Shown here: one piece after another, positions 41,994 to 51,878 of the stretch | How the letters are laid out: every line of letters begins with the position of its first letter | How positions within the stretch are numbered: the stretch's first letter is position 1 | Source of the DNA: Micromonospora sediminimaris | GTDB lineage: Bacteria > Actinomycetota > Actinomycetes > Mycobacteriales > Micromonosporaceae | Assembly (NCBI GenBank): GCA_900112325.1 | Contig: FOLJ01000020.1 | Coordinates: forward strand, 62,001-126,000 | DNA length: 64,000 nt | Reading direction: 5' to 3' | The notes under the pieces: generated by a model | Told to the model about the DNA's origin: nothing | Databases searched by the model: none | What the model saw: the letters and a program-made list of their open reading frames with translations, nothing else | Made by a program: the position numbers and the translations under genes

Positions 41994-43724
41994 GTGGCAG
42001 TCCGGACGCCGGCGCTTGAGACGTTCCCGCCCCTGCGCTCCTGGCAGCGCAAGGCTCTGGTGGAGTACCTGCGCCGTCGGGCTGAGGACTTCACTGCGGT
42101 CGCCACCCCGGGGGCCGGAAAGACCACATTCGCGCTGCGGATCGCCGCCGAACTGCTCGCCGACGGCAGCGTCGAGGCGGTCACCGTGGTCGCGCCGACC
42201 GAGCACCTGAAGACGCAGTGGGCCGAGGCGGCGGCCCGGGTGGGCATCCAACTCGACGCCGCGTTCCGCAACGCCGACCTGCACTCCTCGGCGGACTTCC
42301 ACGGTGCCGTGGTGACCTACGCACAGGTCGGGATGGCACCGCAGGTGCACCGGCGGCGCACCATGACCCGTCGGACCCTGGTCGTCCTCGACGAGATCCA
42401 TCACGCCGGTGACTCACGCACCTGGGGTGACGGGGTGAAGGCGGCCTTTGAGCCCGCGGTGCGCCGGCTGATGCTGACCGGTACGCCCTTCCGGTCCGAC
42501 GACAACCCGATCCCGTTCGTCAGCTACGAACGCGGCGGAGACGGCCTGCTGCGCTCCCGGGCCGACTCGGTCTACGGCTACAGCGACGCGCTGCGCGACG
42601 GCGTGGTGCGGCCGGTGCTGTTCCTGGCGTACTCGGGGGAGACCCGGTGGCGGACCAACGCCGGGGAGGAACTGGCGGCTCGACTGGGCGAGCCGATGAC
42701 GCAGGATCTAATCGCCCAGGCTTGGCGTACCGCCCTGGACCCGGCCGGCGACTGGATGCCGCAGGTGCTGCGGGCGGCGGATGCCCGGCTGACCGTGCTG
42801 CGGGAGGCGGGCATGCCGGACGCGGGCGGCCTCGTCATCGCCAGCGACCAGCAGACGGCCCGCTCGTACGCCAAACTCATCGAGCAGGTCACGGGGGAGC
42901 GGGCGGCCGTCGTACTCTCCGACGACGCGGGCGCCTCGGCCCGGATCGCGACGTTCGCGGCGTCCGAGCAGCGGTGGCTGGTCGCGGTGCGAATGGTCTC
43001 CGAAGGCGTCGACATCCCCCGACTGGCCGTCGGCGTGTACGCGACAAGTGCCAGCACTCCGCTGTACTTCGCGCAGGCGATCGGGCGCTTCGTCCGGGCC
43101 CGGCGCCCGGGGGAGACCGCGTCGGTCTTCCTGCCCAGCGTGCCGCACCTGCTCGGGCTGGCCAGCGAGATGGAGGCCGAGCGCGACCACGTGCTCGGCA
43201 AGCCCAAGGACCGCGAGGGCTTCGACGACGAGTTGCTGGACCGGGCCCAGCGCGACGAGCAGGCCAGCGGCGAACTGGAGAAGCGTTTCGCCGCGCTGTC
43301 CGCCACCGCCGAGCTGGACCAGGTGATCTTCGACGGTGCCTCGTTCGGTACGGCGGCCCAGGCCGGCACCCCCGAGGAGGAGGAGTACCTGGGCCTGCCC
43401 GGGCTGCTCACCTCGGAACAGGTGGCGTCGTTGCTCGCCAAGCGGCAGGCCGATCAGCTCGCCGCCCAGCGACGTCGGGCGACCGAGCGGCGGACGGAAT
43501 CCGCAGCGCCGGCGTCCGCTCCGCCGGCACCGATGAGCGCCGCCCAGCGCCGGGTGGCGCTACGCCGCCAGCTCAACGCCCTGGTCGCCGCCCAGCACCA
43601 CCGCACCGGCCAGCCACACGGAAAGATCCACGCTGAGCTGCGCCGCATCTGCGGCGGTCCCCCCAGCGCCCAGGCCACCATCGAGCAACTAGAAGAACGC
43701 ATAGCCACCGTCCAAACCCTCTAA
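41994..43724 (+). CDS. DEAD/DEAH-type superfamily II helicase
   Basis: 576-residue SF2 ATPase. Motif I ATPGAGKTT (near residue 37), motif II DEIHH, motif III LTGTPFR, and the helicase C half with MVSEGVDIPRLAVGVYATSAS and motif VI QAIGRFVRARRPGE. The C-terminal third (about 400-576) is helical and charged and has no domain I recognise. The start resembles the ERCC3/RAD25-like group (LRSWQRKALVEYL). Nucleic acid substrate unknown. GTG 41994 follows GAGAGGAG; the frame from 41928 has no ribosome site. Confidence 0.86.
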   Translation: MAVRTPALETFPPLRSWQRKALVEYLRRRAEDFTAVATPGAGKTTFALRIAAELLADGSVEAVTVVAPTEHLKTQWAEAAARVGIQLDAAFRNADLHSSADFHGAVVTYAQVGMAPQVHRRRTMTRRTLVVLDEIHHAGDSRTWGDGVKAAFEPAVRRLMLTGTPFRSDDNPIPFVSYERGGDGLLRSRADSVYGYSDALRDGVVRPVLFLAYSGETRWRTNAGEELAARLGEPMTQDLIAQAWRTALDPAGDWMPQVLRAADARLTVLREAGMPDAGGLVIASDQQTARSYAKLIEQVTGERAAVVLSDDAGASARIATFAASEQRWLVAVRMVSEGVDIPRLAVGVYATSASTPLYFAQAIGRFVRARRPGETASVFLPSVPHLLGLASEMEAERDHVLGKPKDREGFDDELLDRAQRDEQASGELEKRFAALSATAELDQVIFDGASFGTAAQAGTPEEEEYLGLPGLLTSEQVASLLAKRQADQLAAQRRRATERRTESAAPASAPPAPMSAAQRRVALRRQLNALVAAQHHRTGQPHGKIHAELRRICGGPPSAQATIEQLEERIATVQTL

Positions 43725-43745
43725 CAGCCCACCCATGCCATTGGC

Positions 43746-43810
43746 GCGTTGATCAAGAAGTTTTGGTCGCCGCCGTGCGGTTTTCGTGACGCAAACTTCT
43801 TGATCAACGC
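43746..43810. repeat. GTTGATCA-type extragenic palindrome, copy B
   Basis: Arms 43746-43763 (GCGTTGATCAAGAAGTTT) and 43793-43810 are perfect reverse complements over 18 bp with a 29-base interior that pairs further in part. Same core as copies A and C. It lies between the convergent helicase and DUF7455 genes. Confidence 0.85.
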
Positions 43811-43850
43811 GGGTGGTCGGGTGGGGTGGGTGGGGTGGGTGGGGTGGGGG
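43811..43850 (+). other. G-quadruplex-forming tract
   Basis: Seven runs of three or more G, mostly separated by single T bases, within 40 bases directly after palindrome B. Single-base loops favour a stable parallel quadruplex in the plus-strand DNA or in helicase read-through RNA. Confidence 0.65.
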
Positions 43851-43870
43851 TCCGGGTATGGGTATGGGTG

Positions 43871-43911
43871 AAGCCGGCCGGAGACATCCTGGGGATGTCT
43901 CCGGCCGGCTT
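43871..43911. terminator. Strong 19-bp hairpin, bidirectional
   Basis: Arms 43871-43889 and 43893-43911 pair perfectly over 19 bp with a TGG loop. It lies 22 bases after the DUF7455 stop on the minus strand. On the plus strand it ends in CTTTAT, so it can terminate either way. Confidence 0.85.
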
Positions 43912-43932
43912 TATGTCGGGTTTGCTGAGCCC

Positions 43933-44166
43933 TCAGTTGGCCATCAGGTCAGCGCCGCGCCAGGTGAACTCCGGGTCCGTCGCGTACCGTACGGTGATCT
44001 TGACGAGATCCTCGGCGTACTTGTTGGCGTGGTGTCCACAGAACACCAGCTCACTGCCACCCGCCAGGGTGATCCGGAGCTTGCCGGCGGCATTGCAGCG
44101 GTCGCACCGTTCATCGGCGGCCGGGGGGCTCACCGTCTCGGGCGGCGGCGTGAGGGTCGGGGTCAT
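43933..44166 (-). CDS. DUF7455-type small zinc-finger protein
   Basis: 77-residue protein. After a Pro/Thr-rich start come CDRCNAAGKLRITLAGG, VFCGHHANKYAEDLVK and FTWRGADLMAN. The CxxC and CxHH pairs probably bind one zinc. The family is conserved beside the principal sigma factor in actinobacteria, function unknown. AGAGGAGG precedes ATG 44166. Confidence 0.82.
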   Translation of the reverse strand: MTPTLTPPPETVSPPAADERCDRCNAAGKLRITLAGGSELVFCGHHANKYAEDLVKITVRYATDPEFTWRGADLMAN

Positions 44167-44410
44167 CGCCTTCCTCCTCTGGTCGTCACCGATGAACACT
44201 CTCTTCGGTCTTGGTCACCTATCGTGCAACACCCTTGTCGGGCCTCGCCTTCCCTGTGTGCCCGCGGGGGACCGAGGTCACACCTGGCACGGACAGTGTG
44301 CCGTGCACCCAGGGTGCCACGTCAACGATCACATTCGTGCAACCACCTGATCACCATCCGACGTTGTACGCCAGGTGATCAAAACGGCACGATCGGTTGA
44401 CGGATGCTGA
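44167..44410. other. Region between DUF7455 and principal sigma factor genes
   Basis: 244 bases with the DUF7455 5' region and the sigma gene 3' region. An 8-bp inverted repeat, TGATCACC (44348-44355) and GGTGATCA (44374-44381), with TTTT on the minus-strand side just before it, may form a weak terminator. Nothing else stands out. Confidence 0.4.
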
Positions 44411-46012
<1,602 letters not shown>

Positions 46013-46299
46013 GAATGACCTTCCGGAGGCGAAGAGCGAGCACGGCCGGGATCGTCCGACGCAGCGTGGGGCACCGCGCCGGGCGATGTGGTTGAGGAAC
46101 CCCCGTGTCCCGGGCCGGCCGGTTGTCGGGCGGCCCGTGGCGCGTGGGCAGGGGTGAATTGTAACGCCGTCTGCGGCGATCATCCTGCGCCGCACGGCTG
46201 ATCGGCGGCCGGGACCGCCGATTCGGTGCGCTTTTGGACTTTGTAAGGATGATACCTGCGCGGAAGCCGAATACCTGGCCGTGCGGGAAGGGGACGGAC
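46013..46299. other. Divergent region between hrdB and inositol-phosphatase-family gene
   Basis: 287 bases carrying both 5' regions. An AT-richer patch at 46228-46255 (CTTTTGGACTTTGTAAGGATGATAC) is the best place for a promoter of the plus-strand gene, but I cannot fix hexamers. Confidence 0.4.
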
Positions 46300-47121
46300 A
46301 TGGAGCGCTCGGCGCCACCGCCACCGCAGCTGCTGGAGATCGCGATCGAGGTGGCCCGGGGCGCGGCGGCCACCGCGTACCGGATGCGCACCGAGGGCGT
46401 CTCGGTGGCGGCGACCAAGAGCACCGTCACCGACGTGGTGACCGCTGCCGACCGGGCCGTGGAACGCCAGATCACCGACGAGCTGCGCCGGCTGCGGCCG
46501 GACGACGCGGTGCTGGGCGAGGAGTACGGCGCCGCGGTGAATGGCGACGGCCCCCGCCCCCGGGTGCGGTGGATCGTCGACCCGATCGACGGGACCGTCA
46601 ACTACCTGTACGGCTTGACGCACTGCGGCGTGTCGATCGCCGCTGAGCTGGACGGCGAGGTGGTGGCGGGAGTGGTGCGGAACGTCCACACCGGCGAGGA
46701 GTGGACGGCGACCGTCGGCGGGGGCGCCTGGCGCGAGGGCCGGCGGTTGCACTGCTCCACCGAGACCGATCTCGGTCAGGCGCTGGTCGTCACCGGCTTC
46801 GGCTACGACGCCGCGCGCCGGGTCCACCAGGCCCGGGTGCTGGCCGAACTGATCCCGCACGTACGCGACATCCGCCGCCTCGGCGCCGCTGCCGTCGATC
46901 TCTGCCTGGTCGCCGAGGGGCGGGCCGACGCCTTCTACGAGAAGGGCCTGGCGGCCTGGGACCAAGCCGCCGGCGCGCTGGTGGCCACCGAGGCCGGCCT
47001 GCGGGTCGGCGGGCTCAAGGGGCTGGCTCCCGGGCCGGAGATGGTCATTGCCGCGCCGCCGACCCTGTTCGACGCGTTGCACGAGCACCTGGCCGCGTTG
47101 GACGCCTCCGGCGGCCCCTGA
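46300..47121 (+). CDS. Inositol monophosphatase family protein
   Basis: 273-residue Mg-dependent phosphatase (SuhB/IMPase fold): VTAADRAVERQI, LGEEYG (metal Glu), the WIVDPIDGTVNYLYG metal-binding motif and AWDQAAGALVATEAG near the C-terminus. Substrates in actinobacteria include inositol 1-phosphate for phosphatidylinositol and mycothiol synthesis; histidinol phosphate is another possibility for this fold. ATG 46300 follows GGGAAGGGG. Confidence 0.9.
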   Translation: MERSAPPPPQLLEIAIEVARGAAATAYRMRTEGVSVAATKSTVTDVVTAADRAVERQITDELRRLRPDDAVLGEEYGAAVNGDGPRPRVRWIVDPIDGTVNYLYGLTHCGVSIAAELDGEVVAGVVRNVHTGEEWTATVGGGAWREGRRLHCSTETDLGQALVVTGFGYDAARRVHQARVLAELIPHVRDIRRLGAAAVDLCLVAEGRADAFYEKGLAAWDQAAGALVATEAGLRVGGLKGLAPGPEMVIAAPPTLFDALHEHLAALDASGGP

Positions 47122-47218
47122 GGGGGCCTGGCACCCGCTCAGCGACCGGGAGCTGGACGCGCGAGGCTGGACGCCGTCCGCCGCCCGTCAGCAGCTGGTT
47201 CGGGACCGCACCGGTGAG

Positions 47219-47243
47219 CCGTCGGCCGACAGCGGGCCGACGG
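47219..47243. terminator. Hairpin between convergent phosphatase and LytR_C genes
   Basis: CCGTCGGCC (47219-47227) and GGCCGACGG (47235-47243) pair perfectly over 9 bp with a 7-base loop, abutting the stop codon of the minus-strand gene. Confidence 0.55.
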
Positions 47244-47774
47244 TCAGTTGTCGACCACGATCGGGCAGGAACCGGGCGGTGCGACCGGGGCGCCCAGGTC
47301 GCCCAGCGACTGATTGACCTCGGTGGTGGTGGCCAGCTGCTGGAAGTTGCCGCCCAGCACCACGTCGACGATGTCGTCCTCGCGCTTGGCGTTGTATTCC
47401 AGCTCGGCGTCGCCGAGGAAGTACGCCCGCAGCAGGTGCGCCGAGCCGACCCCCTTCGGGCCGTAACGCAGGACCGCCACGTCGTCGATCTTCTTCTTCT
47501 GGGTCGCTTCCTTCTGCACCTGGAAGTCGCGGTTGCGGAAGTCGTTCCCGACGTCGGCGGCCAGCCCGGGGCGATCCGTGCCGTTGAGCACGTTGATCTT
47601 GACATCCTTGTGATCGCGCAGGGTGACGTCGGCGCGTGGCCAGTCGTCCGGACAACCCTCGCCGGCGCCGGCGTTACTCTGGGTGTCCTTGACCAGCGCC
47701 ACGACCACGAAGAGCAGGGCGAGCACCGCCAGCATGCCGACGACAACGAGTGCTCGCACTCGCGCAAAGCTCAT
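47244..47774 (-). CDS. LytR C-terminal-domain membrane protein
   Basis: 176-residue protein. One N-terminal transmembrane helix (ALVVVGMLAVLALLFVVVALV, about residues 8-28) anchors an extracytoplasmic LytR_C domain (VKINVLNGTDRPGLAADVGNDFRNRDFQV, VAVLRYGPKGVGSAHLLRAYF). The catalytic LytR-CpsA-Psr domain is absent, so it is a stand-alone accessory domain, possibly for cell-wall polymer attachment. ATG 47774 gives the helix at the right place. Confidence 0.85.
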   Translation of the reverse strand: MSFARVRALVVVGMLAVLALLFVVVALVKDTQSNAGAGEGCPDDWPRADVTLRDHKDVKINVLNGTDRPGLAADVGNDFRNRDFQVQKEATQKKKIDDVAVLRYGPKGVGSAHLLRAYFLGDAELEYNAKREDDIVDVVLGGNFQQLATTTEVNQSLGDLGAPVAPPGSCPIVVDN

Positions 47775-48188
47775 CAGGGCACTCCCGGGCATCGGTGGGT
47801 GGCAACGGCCGGCGATCGGGCCGTTCCGTCGGCCGTCGGGTACGCCGCTGAGGTTAACGGGTGTCCGACCGTCGCGTGGAAACAGTCCGACATGCCGGCG
47901 CGCCACCGGAGAACGGGGTAGTACTACCCCTATCTTCGTGTCGCCTGAGTCACATTGGGAACAACTTCCCGTGCAGGGGCGTACATCTCAGCCACGAGGG
48001 CGGTATACATGCCTCGCCCAAAGGGGGGGTAGGGTTCCGCGCTCGCCGGGGAGATCCTCTGGCGGTCTGGTCCGAGCGGTCGTCGGGTCAGGTGGCCGAC
48101 ACAAGCGGTGGCCGGCCAGCGGAACCGAAACAGCGTCGTCCGGCGTTACAACCGGAAGCGACAACATCGAAATGGGAGAGTGAAACCG
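47775..48188. promoter_or_regulatory. Divergent region between LytR_C and DUF4193 genes
   Basis: 414 bases without a convincing gene. It contains a perfect 16-bp palindrome (47915-47930) and a G-run (48018-48026). I take it as a long 5' region of the highly conserved DUF4193 gene. Confidence 0.5.
47915..47930. promoter_or_regulatory. Perfect 16-bp palindrome GGGGTAGTACTACCCC
   Basis: Uninterrupted 8-bp arms with no loop are typical of a dimeric regulator's operator and not of a terminator. The site is 140 bases upstream of the LytR_C start and 258 bases upstream of the DUF4193 start. I do not recognise the regulator. Confidence 0.5.
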
Positions 48189-48485
48189 ATGGCCACCGAC
48201 TACGACGCCCCGCGCCGCGACGAGGTCGATCTCGGCGAGGACAGCCTGGAAGAGCTCAAGGCCCGGCGCGTCGACTCACAGTCGGGCGCCGTGGACGTCG
48301 ACGAGGCCGAAGTGGCTGAGAGCTTCGAGTTGCCCGGCGCCGACCTTGCCGACGAGGAACTGACGGTCAAGGTGCTACCGATGCAGCAGGACGAGTTCCG
48401 CTGCGCCCGTTGCTTCCTGGTGCACCACCGCAGCCAACTGGCGGTGGAACGCAACGGCGAGCTGATCTGCCGAGAGTGCGTCTGA
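48189..48485 (+). CDS. DUF4193 small zinc-binding protein
   Basis: 98-residue acidic protein: ATDYDAPRRDEVDLGEDSLEELKARR, then a C-terminal zinc-ribbon-like CARCFLVHHRSQL...GELICRECV. Highly conserved among actinobacteria, function unknown; the two CxxC pairs suggest zinc binding. GGGAGAG precedes ATG 48189 by nine bases. An 11-bp hairpin terminator follows at 48510. Confidence 0.9.
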   Translation: MATDYDAPRRDEVDLGEDSLEELKARRVDSQSGAVDVDEAEVAESFELPGADLADEELTVKVLPMQQDEFRCARCFLVHHRSQLAVERNGELICRECV

Positions 48486-48509
48486 CCACAGGGCGACGAC
48501 CACGACCAT

Positions 48510-48538
48510 GGCGGCGACTCCCGAGTGGAGTCGCCGCC
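48510..48538 (+). terminator. Terminator of the DUF4193 gene
   Basis: GGCGGCGACTC (48510-48520) and its complement at 48528-48538 pair perfectly over 11 bp with a 7-base loop. Confidence 0.8.
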
Positions 48539-48628
48539 GCCCGGCTCGGCGAGCGCCACGCCGCACAACCTGGTTGACTCGATAGCCATGAGCGAGCGAA
48601 TCGGCCGGCTCGGCGCCGTGGTGCGATC

Positions 48629-49423
48629 ATGAGCGAGCACACCGAGCGTGCCGAGGATCCGGACGAGCTGGGGAAGACCGTGGCGGCACTGACCGCCGAC
48701 GAGATCGAGCCGGCGAAACGGCGTCAACTGCTCACCCGCCTGGTCGGGCAGGCTCGGGCCCGGGGGATCGGCGACCTGTTCAAGCCGAGGGCCGCGCTGC
48801 GCTGGATGGTGGACACGGTCGCGGAGATCGCCCCGCACGTGCCGATCCGGGATCTGGCCACCCTGCGTCGGCACTTTCCCGGGCTGACGGATGAGGAACT
48901 GGCCGACCGGCTGGTCCGCAACGCGTCCCGGGCGACCGCAGGGGTCGGCGCTGCCGGCGGCGGGGCCTCGGCGGTGCAGTGGACGGTGACCCCGACCCTG
49001 CTGTCCGCCCCGGTACTGCTCGCCGCCGAGACGGTCGCGGTGGTGGCGGTGGAACTGAAGTTGACCGGCGAGCTGCACGAGGTCTACGGCGTACCGCTGC
49101 CGGCCGGCGGCACCGAACGGACCATCGCGTTGGTGCAGGCCTGGGCCAGCCAGCGCGGCGTCAACCCGATGATGCCCGGCGTCGGCGTGGGCGCCGTGCT
49201 CGGCACGGCTGCCCGGAACGAACTACGGGACACTATGCTCAAGCGGTTCGGCCGCAATCTCACCACGCTGGGGCCCTTCCTGACCGGAGCCGCGGTGGCG
49301 AGCTACCTGAACCGGCGGGCCACCCGGACGTTGGCCGACCAGCTCCGCGCCGACCTGCGCCGGCAGCACCGTGGCCTGCCCGGCGGGCCGCCCGCGCCGC
49401 CAGCCCTGCCCGGCTCGTCCTGA
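48629..49423 (+). CDS. Uncharacterised membrane-associated helical protein
   Basis: 264 residues, not recognised. Visible: a charged helical N-terminal half (TADEIEPAKRRQLLTRLVGQARARG), then a glycine-rich hydrophobic stretch (about 105-140: VTPTLLSAPVLLAAETVAVVA), a second hydrophobic glycine segment (PGVGVGAVLG) and a third (LGPFLTGAAVASYLNRRATRTLADQLR), then a Pro-rich tail. The alternation of glycine-rich helices recalls EcsC-like proteins, but I cannot confirm that. It sits in the conserved DUF4193/dut block. ATG 48629 has no clear ribosome site. Confidence 0.65.
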   Translation: MSEHTERAEDPDELGKTVAALTADEIEPAKRRQLLTRLVGQARARGIGDLFKPRAALRWMVDTVAEIAPHVPIRDLATLRRHFPGLTDEELADRLVRNASRATAGVGAAGGGASAVQWTVTPTLLSAPVLLAAETVAVVAVELKLTGELHEVYGVPLPAGGTERTIALVQAWASQRGVNPMMPGVGVGAVLGTAARNELRDTMLKRFGRNLTTLGPFLTGAAVASYLNRRATRTLADQLRADLRRQHRGLPGGPPAPPALPGSS

Positions 49424-49499
49424 CCGTCGACCCGGGGATCGGTCGGCGGGAGCGCCGTCGGTCAGAGCCGCACCGGCGCTCGACCGGTGGCGGGTCGGA

Positions 49500-49991
49500 T
49501 CAGCGTGCCGCGTCCCGCGCGGCCAGCAGGGCTTCGGCCAGCTCGACCGGGTGCCGCGAACTGACCACCCAGAACGGTGTGGGGTCGGCCGGATCGTTCA
49601 GGACCACCTGGACGGCACCGGGGATCCACGGGCGCTGGACGACGAACGCCAGCGGATCGGCACCGACACCGAGCACCTCACGCCGTCCCTCGGCATCCAG
49701 CGCGATGGCGTCGGCGACGAATCGCACGGGCAGCCGGGCGTCGTCGACCCGCAGCTCTCCGTCGGCCACCGCGACCCGGATCCGGCCCAGCCACGCCAGC
49801 CCGGCGACGGCGGCCGGCAGCAGCACCGCGAAGGGCAGCCAGGCGCGCGCACCGCCCGCGCCCATCCACACCTCCACCGCGAGCAGGCCGGCGGCTGCGA
49901 TCCCGGCGAACCACAACCACCAGGGCAACCGCAGACGCTCGGCGTACGCCGGGGGCGCCGAGACTGACGAAGGCGACGGTGACTGGCTCAC
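49500..49991 (-). CDS. DUF3093 membrane protein
   Basis: 163 residues. YAERLRLPWWLWFAGIAAAGLLAVEVWMG and AWLPFAVLLPAAVAGLAWLG form two transmembrane helices; a soluble C-terminal domain follows (RIRVAVADGELRVDDARLPVRFVADAIALD ... VVSSRHPVELAEALLAAR). Matches DUF3093, function unknown, normally divergent from dut as here. GTG 49991 is the likely start. Confidence 0.87.
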   Translation of the reverse strand: MSQSPSPSSVSAPPAYAERLRLPWWLWFAGIAAAGLLAVEVWMGAGGARAWLPFAVLLPAAVAGLAWLGRIRVAVADGELRVDDARLPVRFVADAIALDAEGRREVLGVGADPLAFVVQRPWIPGAVQVVLNDPADPTPFWVVSSRHPVELAEALLAARDAAR

Positions 49992-50077
49992 TCGTGCCAG
50001 GGTACGGCGCGGCGGGCCACGGGTACCGGGCAGGATGACAGGGTCACCCCCAGCGGAACGGACGAAAGAGGGACATC

Positions 50078-50608
50078 GTGACCGACGTGGTGCCCGTGCC
50101 GGTCCGGCGGCTCGATCCCGAGCTGCCGATGCCGGCGTACGCCCATCCCGGTGATGCCGGTGCCGACCTGGTGGCGGCCGCCGACGTGGAGCTGCCCCCC
50201 GGCGGTCGGGCGTTGGTGCCGACCGGCGTGGCGATCGCTCTGCCCGAGGGGTACGTGGGCCTGGTCCATCCCCGATCGGGGCTCGCCGCCCGACTCGGCG
50301 TGACGGTGCTCAACGCGCCCGGTACGGTCGACGCCGGCTACCGGGGCGAGATCCTGGTCAACCTGATCAACCATGATCGGGCCGCGTCGGTGAAGATCTC
50401 CCGGGGCGACCGGATCGCGCAGCTGGTTGTGCAGCGGGTGGAACGGGCGATCTTCCAGCCGGTGGCCGAGCTGCCCGCGTCCGGACGCGGGACCGGTGGG
50501 CACGGCTCCACCGGCGGGCACGCCGGGCTGGTACCGCCGCCGGCCATGGACGGCGCGAACGGAAACGATGGCACCGTGAGTGCGAACAGCGGAGGTTGGA
50601 CGCAGTGA
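50078..50608 (+). CDS. dut: dUTP diphosphatase
   Basis: Trimeric dUTPase hydrolysing dUTP to dUMP. The 176-residue protein has motifs in order: HPGDAGADL (1), HPRSGLAARLGV (2), GTVDAGYRGEI with the catalytic Asp (3), RGDRIAQLVVQ (4) and GSTGGHAG (5), the last closing on the nucleotide. Motif 5 has His-Ala where many have Phe-Gly, and about 30 extra residues follow. GAGGGACATC precedes GTG 50078. Its stop overlaps the DUF3710 start by four bases. Confidence 0.94.
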   Translation: MTDVVPVPVRRLDPELPMPAYAHPGDAGADLVAAADVELPPGGRALVPTGVAIALPEGYVGLVHPRSGLAARLGVTVLNAPGTVDAGYRGEILVNLINHDRAASVKISRGDRIAQLVVQRVERAIFQPVAELPASGRGTGGHGSTGGHAGLVPPPAMDGANGNDGTVSANSGGWTQ

Positions 50609-51291
50609 TCTTCTCCCGAAAGCGGGCCGCAGGACGGCACGCCCTTGACGAGCGGGCCCTCAACGTGCCCGAGACCGCCGAGGACGTTCCGCCGACCTCG
50701 GTGGAGCCGGCGCGCGGGCCGTACGACGTCACCGAGGCCCCGGACGGGGTGCAGCGGCTCGACCTGGGCAGCCTGCAGATCCCGGCGGTGCCCGAGGTCG
50801 AGGTGCGGGTGCAGGCCGACCAGCAGGGGGTGGTCCAGCAGGTCGTGCTGGTGCACGGCCAGAGCGCCCTGCAACTCGGTGTCTTCGCCGCCCCCCGTTC
50901 CGAGGGGATCTGGGACGAGGTACGCGAGGAGATCCGCCAGTCGCTGCTCGGCGACGGTGCCGCCGCGCAGGAGGCCACCGGCGAGTACGGCACGGAGTTG
51001 CACGCCCGGGTACGCACCGAGGACGGCCCGACCGATCTGCGGTTCGTCGGCATCGACGGACCTCGCTGGATGGTACGCGCGGTCTACCAGGGCGCCGCGG
51101 CCACCGATCCGGCCGCGGCCGGTCCGCTGGCCGTCTGTCTGGACGGGCTGGTCGTCGACCGGGGGGTGGAGGCCAAGCCGGTACGCGAGCCGCTGCCGCT
51201 GCGGTTGCCACGCGAGGCGGGCGAGCAGGCCACGGCGGCCGATCCGGAAGCCCGACAGACCGACGCCGCGTCCGCGCCCGGCAACCGCTGA
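50605..51291 (+). CDS. DUF3710 domain-containing protein
   Basis: 228-residue soluble protein: a basic start IFSRKRAAGRHA, YDVTEAPDGVQRLDLGSLQIPAVPEVEVRVQADQ, then WDEVREEIRQSLL, and FVGIDGPRWMVRAVYQG as the best-conserved segment. The family occurs in actinobacteria next to dut; function unknown. GTG 50605 overlaps the dut stop and is preceded by GCGGAGG, giving translational coupling. Confidence 0.88.
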   Translation: MIFSRKRAAGRHALDERALNVPETAEDVPPTSVEPARGPYDVTEAPDGVQRLDLGSLQIPAVPEVEVRVQADQQGVVQQVVLVHGQSALQLGVFAAPRSEGIWDEVREEIRQSLLGDGAAAQEATGEYGTELHARVRTEDGPTDLRFVGIDGPRWMVRAVYQGAAATDPAAAGPLAVCLDGLVVDRGVEAKPVREPLPLRLPREAGEQATAADPEARQTDAASAPGNR

Positions 51292-51466
51292 TCGACCGTC
51301 AGCGGACCCGGGCCCCGTCGAGCGTGCCCGGCACGGCGGGCGAGCGCTTCCGGTGCGCCGGAAGGGTCCGGTCGGGCGTACGCTGGCGGGTGCCGTTCCG
51401 GCAGCTGTCCGGCGGCGGTGGCTTCCGGTGCCAGCCGGTCGGCGTGGAGAGGGTGACGCGGAACTC

Positions 51467-51847
51467 ATGACCACCGACGAGGGTCGGGGTTCGCTGCGGC
51501 GGATGTTGCGACGGCTGACCGCGAGCGAGGCCGAGATCGAGGCGCAGCAGTTGCAGCGGGAGAGTGCCCGGTGCGGCGCGGTGCCGGTGTTGCAGTGCGG
51601 GCGGGGGCAGGTGGTTTCGGTGAGCGGCCGACTGCGTACCGTCGTCTACACCCCTCGCACCAACCTGCCGGCGCTGGAGGCGGATCTCTACGACGGCAGT
51701 GACGTCGTGACCCTGGTCTGGCTCGGGCGGCGGCACATCGTCGGCATCGAGCCGGGGCGGCACCTGACGGCCCGAGGGCGGGTCGCGGTCCGCGACGACC
51801 GCAAGGTGATCTACAACCCGTACTACGAGCTGGAGCCGTCAAAGTGA
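51467..51847 (+). CDS. OB-fold nucleic-acid-binding domain protein
   Basis: 126 residues: a helical start (SLRRMLRRLTASEAEIEAQQLQRES), then a five-strand OB fold (GQVVSVSGRLRTVVYTPRTNLPALEADLYDGSDVVTLVWLGRRHIVGIEPGRHLTARGRVAVRDDRKVIYNPYYEL). The fold is like the anticodon- or RecG-type OB domain. Partner unknown. It lies in the dut-DUF3710-OB-DUF3159 block that is conserved in actinobacteria. Start ATG 51467; a longer upstream frame overlaps DUF3710 as a shadow. Confidence 0.85.
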   Translation: MTTDEGRGSLRRMLRRLTASEAEIEAQQLQRESARCGAVPVLQCGRGQVVSVSGRLRTVVYTPRTNLPALEADLYDGSDVVTLVWLGRRHIVGIEPGRHLTARGRVAVRDDRKVIYNPYYELEPSK

Positions 51848-51878
51848 ACCTGCGGGCGTTGCGGATGGACAGCGGGCG

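Noticed and set aside
42578..43441. 287-codon minus-strand frame inside the helicase gene
   Set aside because: Serine/arginine-rich shadow. The plus-strand frame has all SF2 helicase motifs.
51292..51466. Upstream extension of the OB-fold gene to 50645
   Set aside because: The extension overlaps DUF3710 in another frame and is Arg/Pro-rich low complexity. ATG 51467 starts the recognisable protein.
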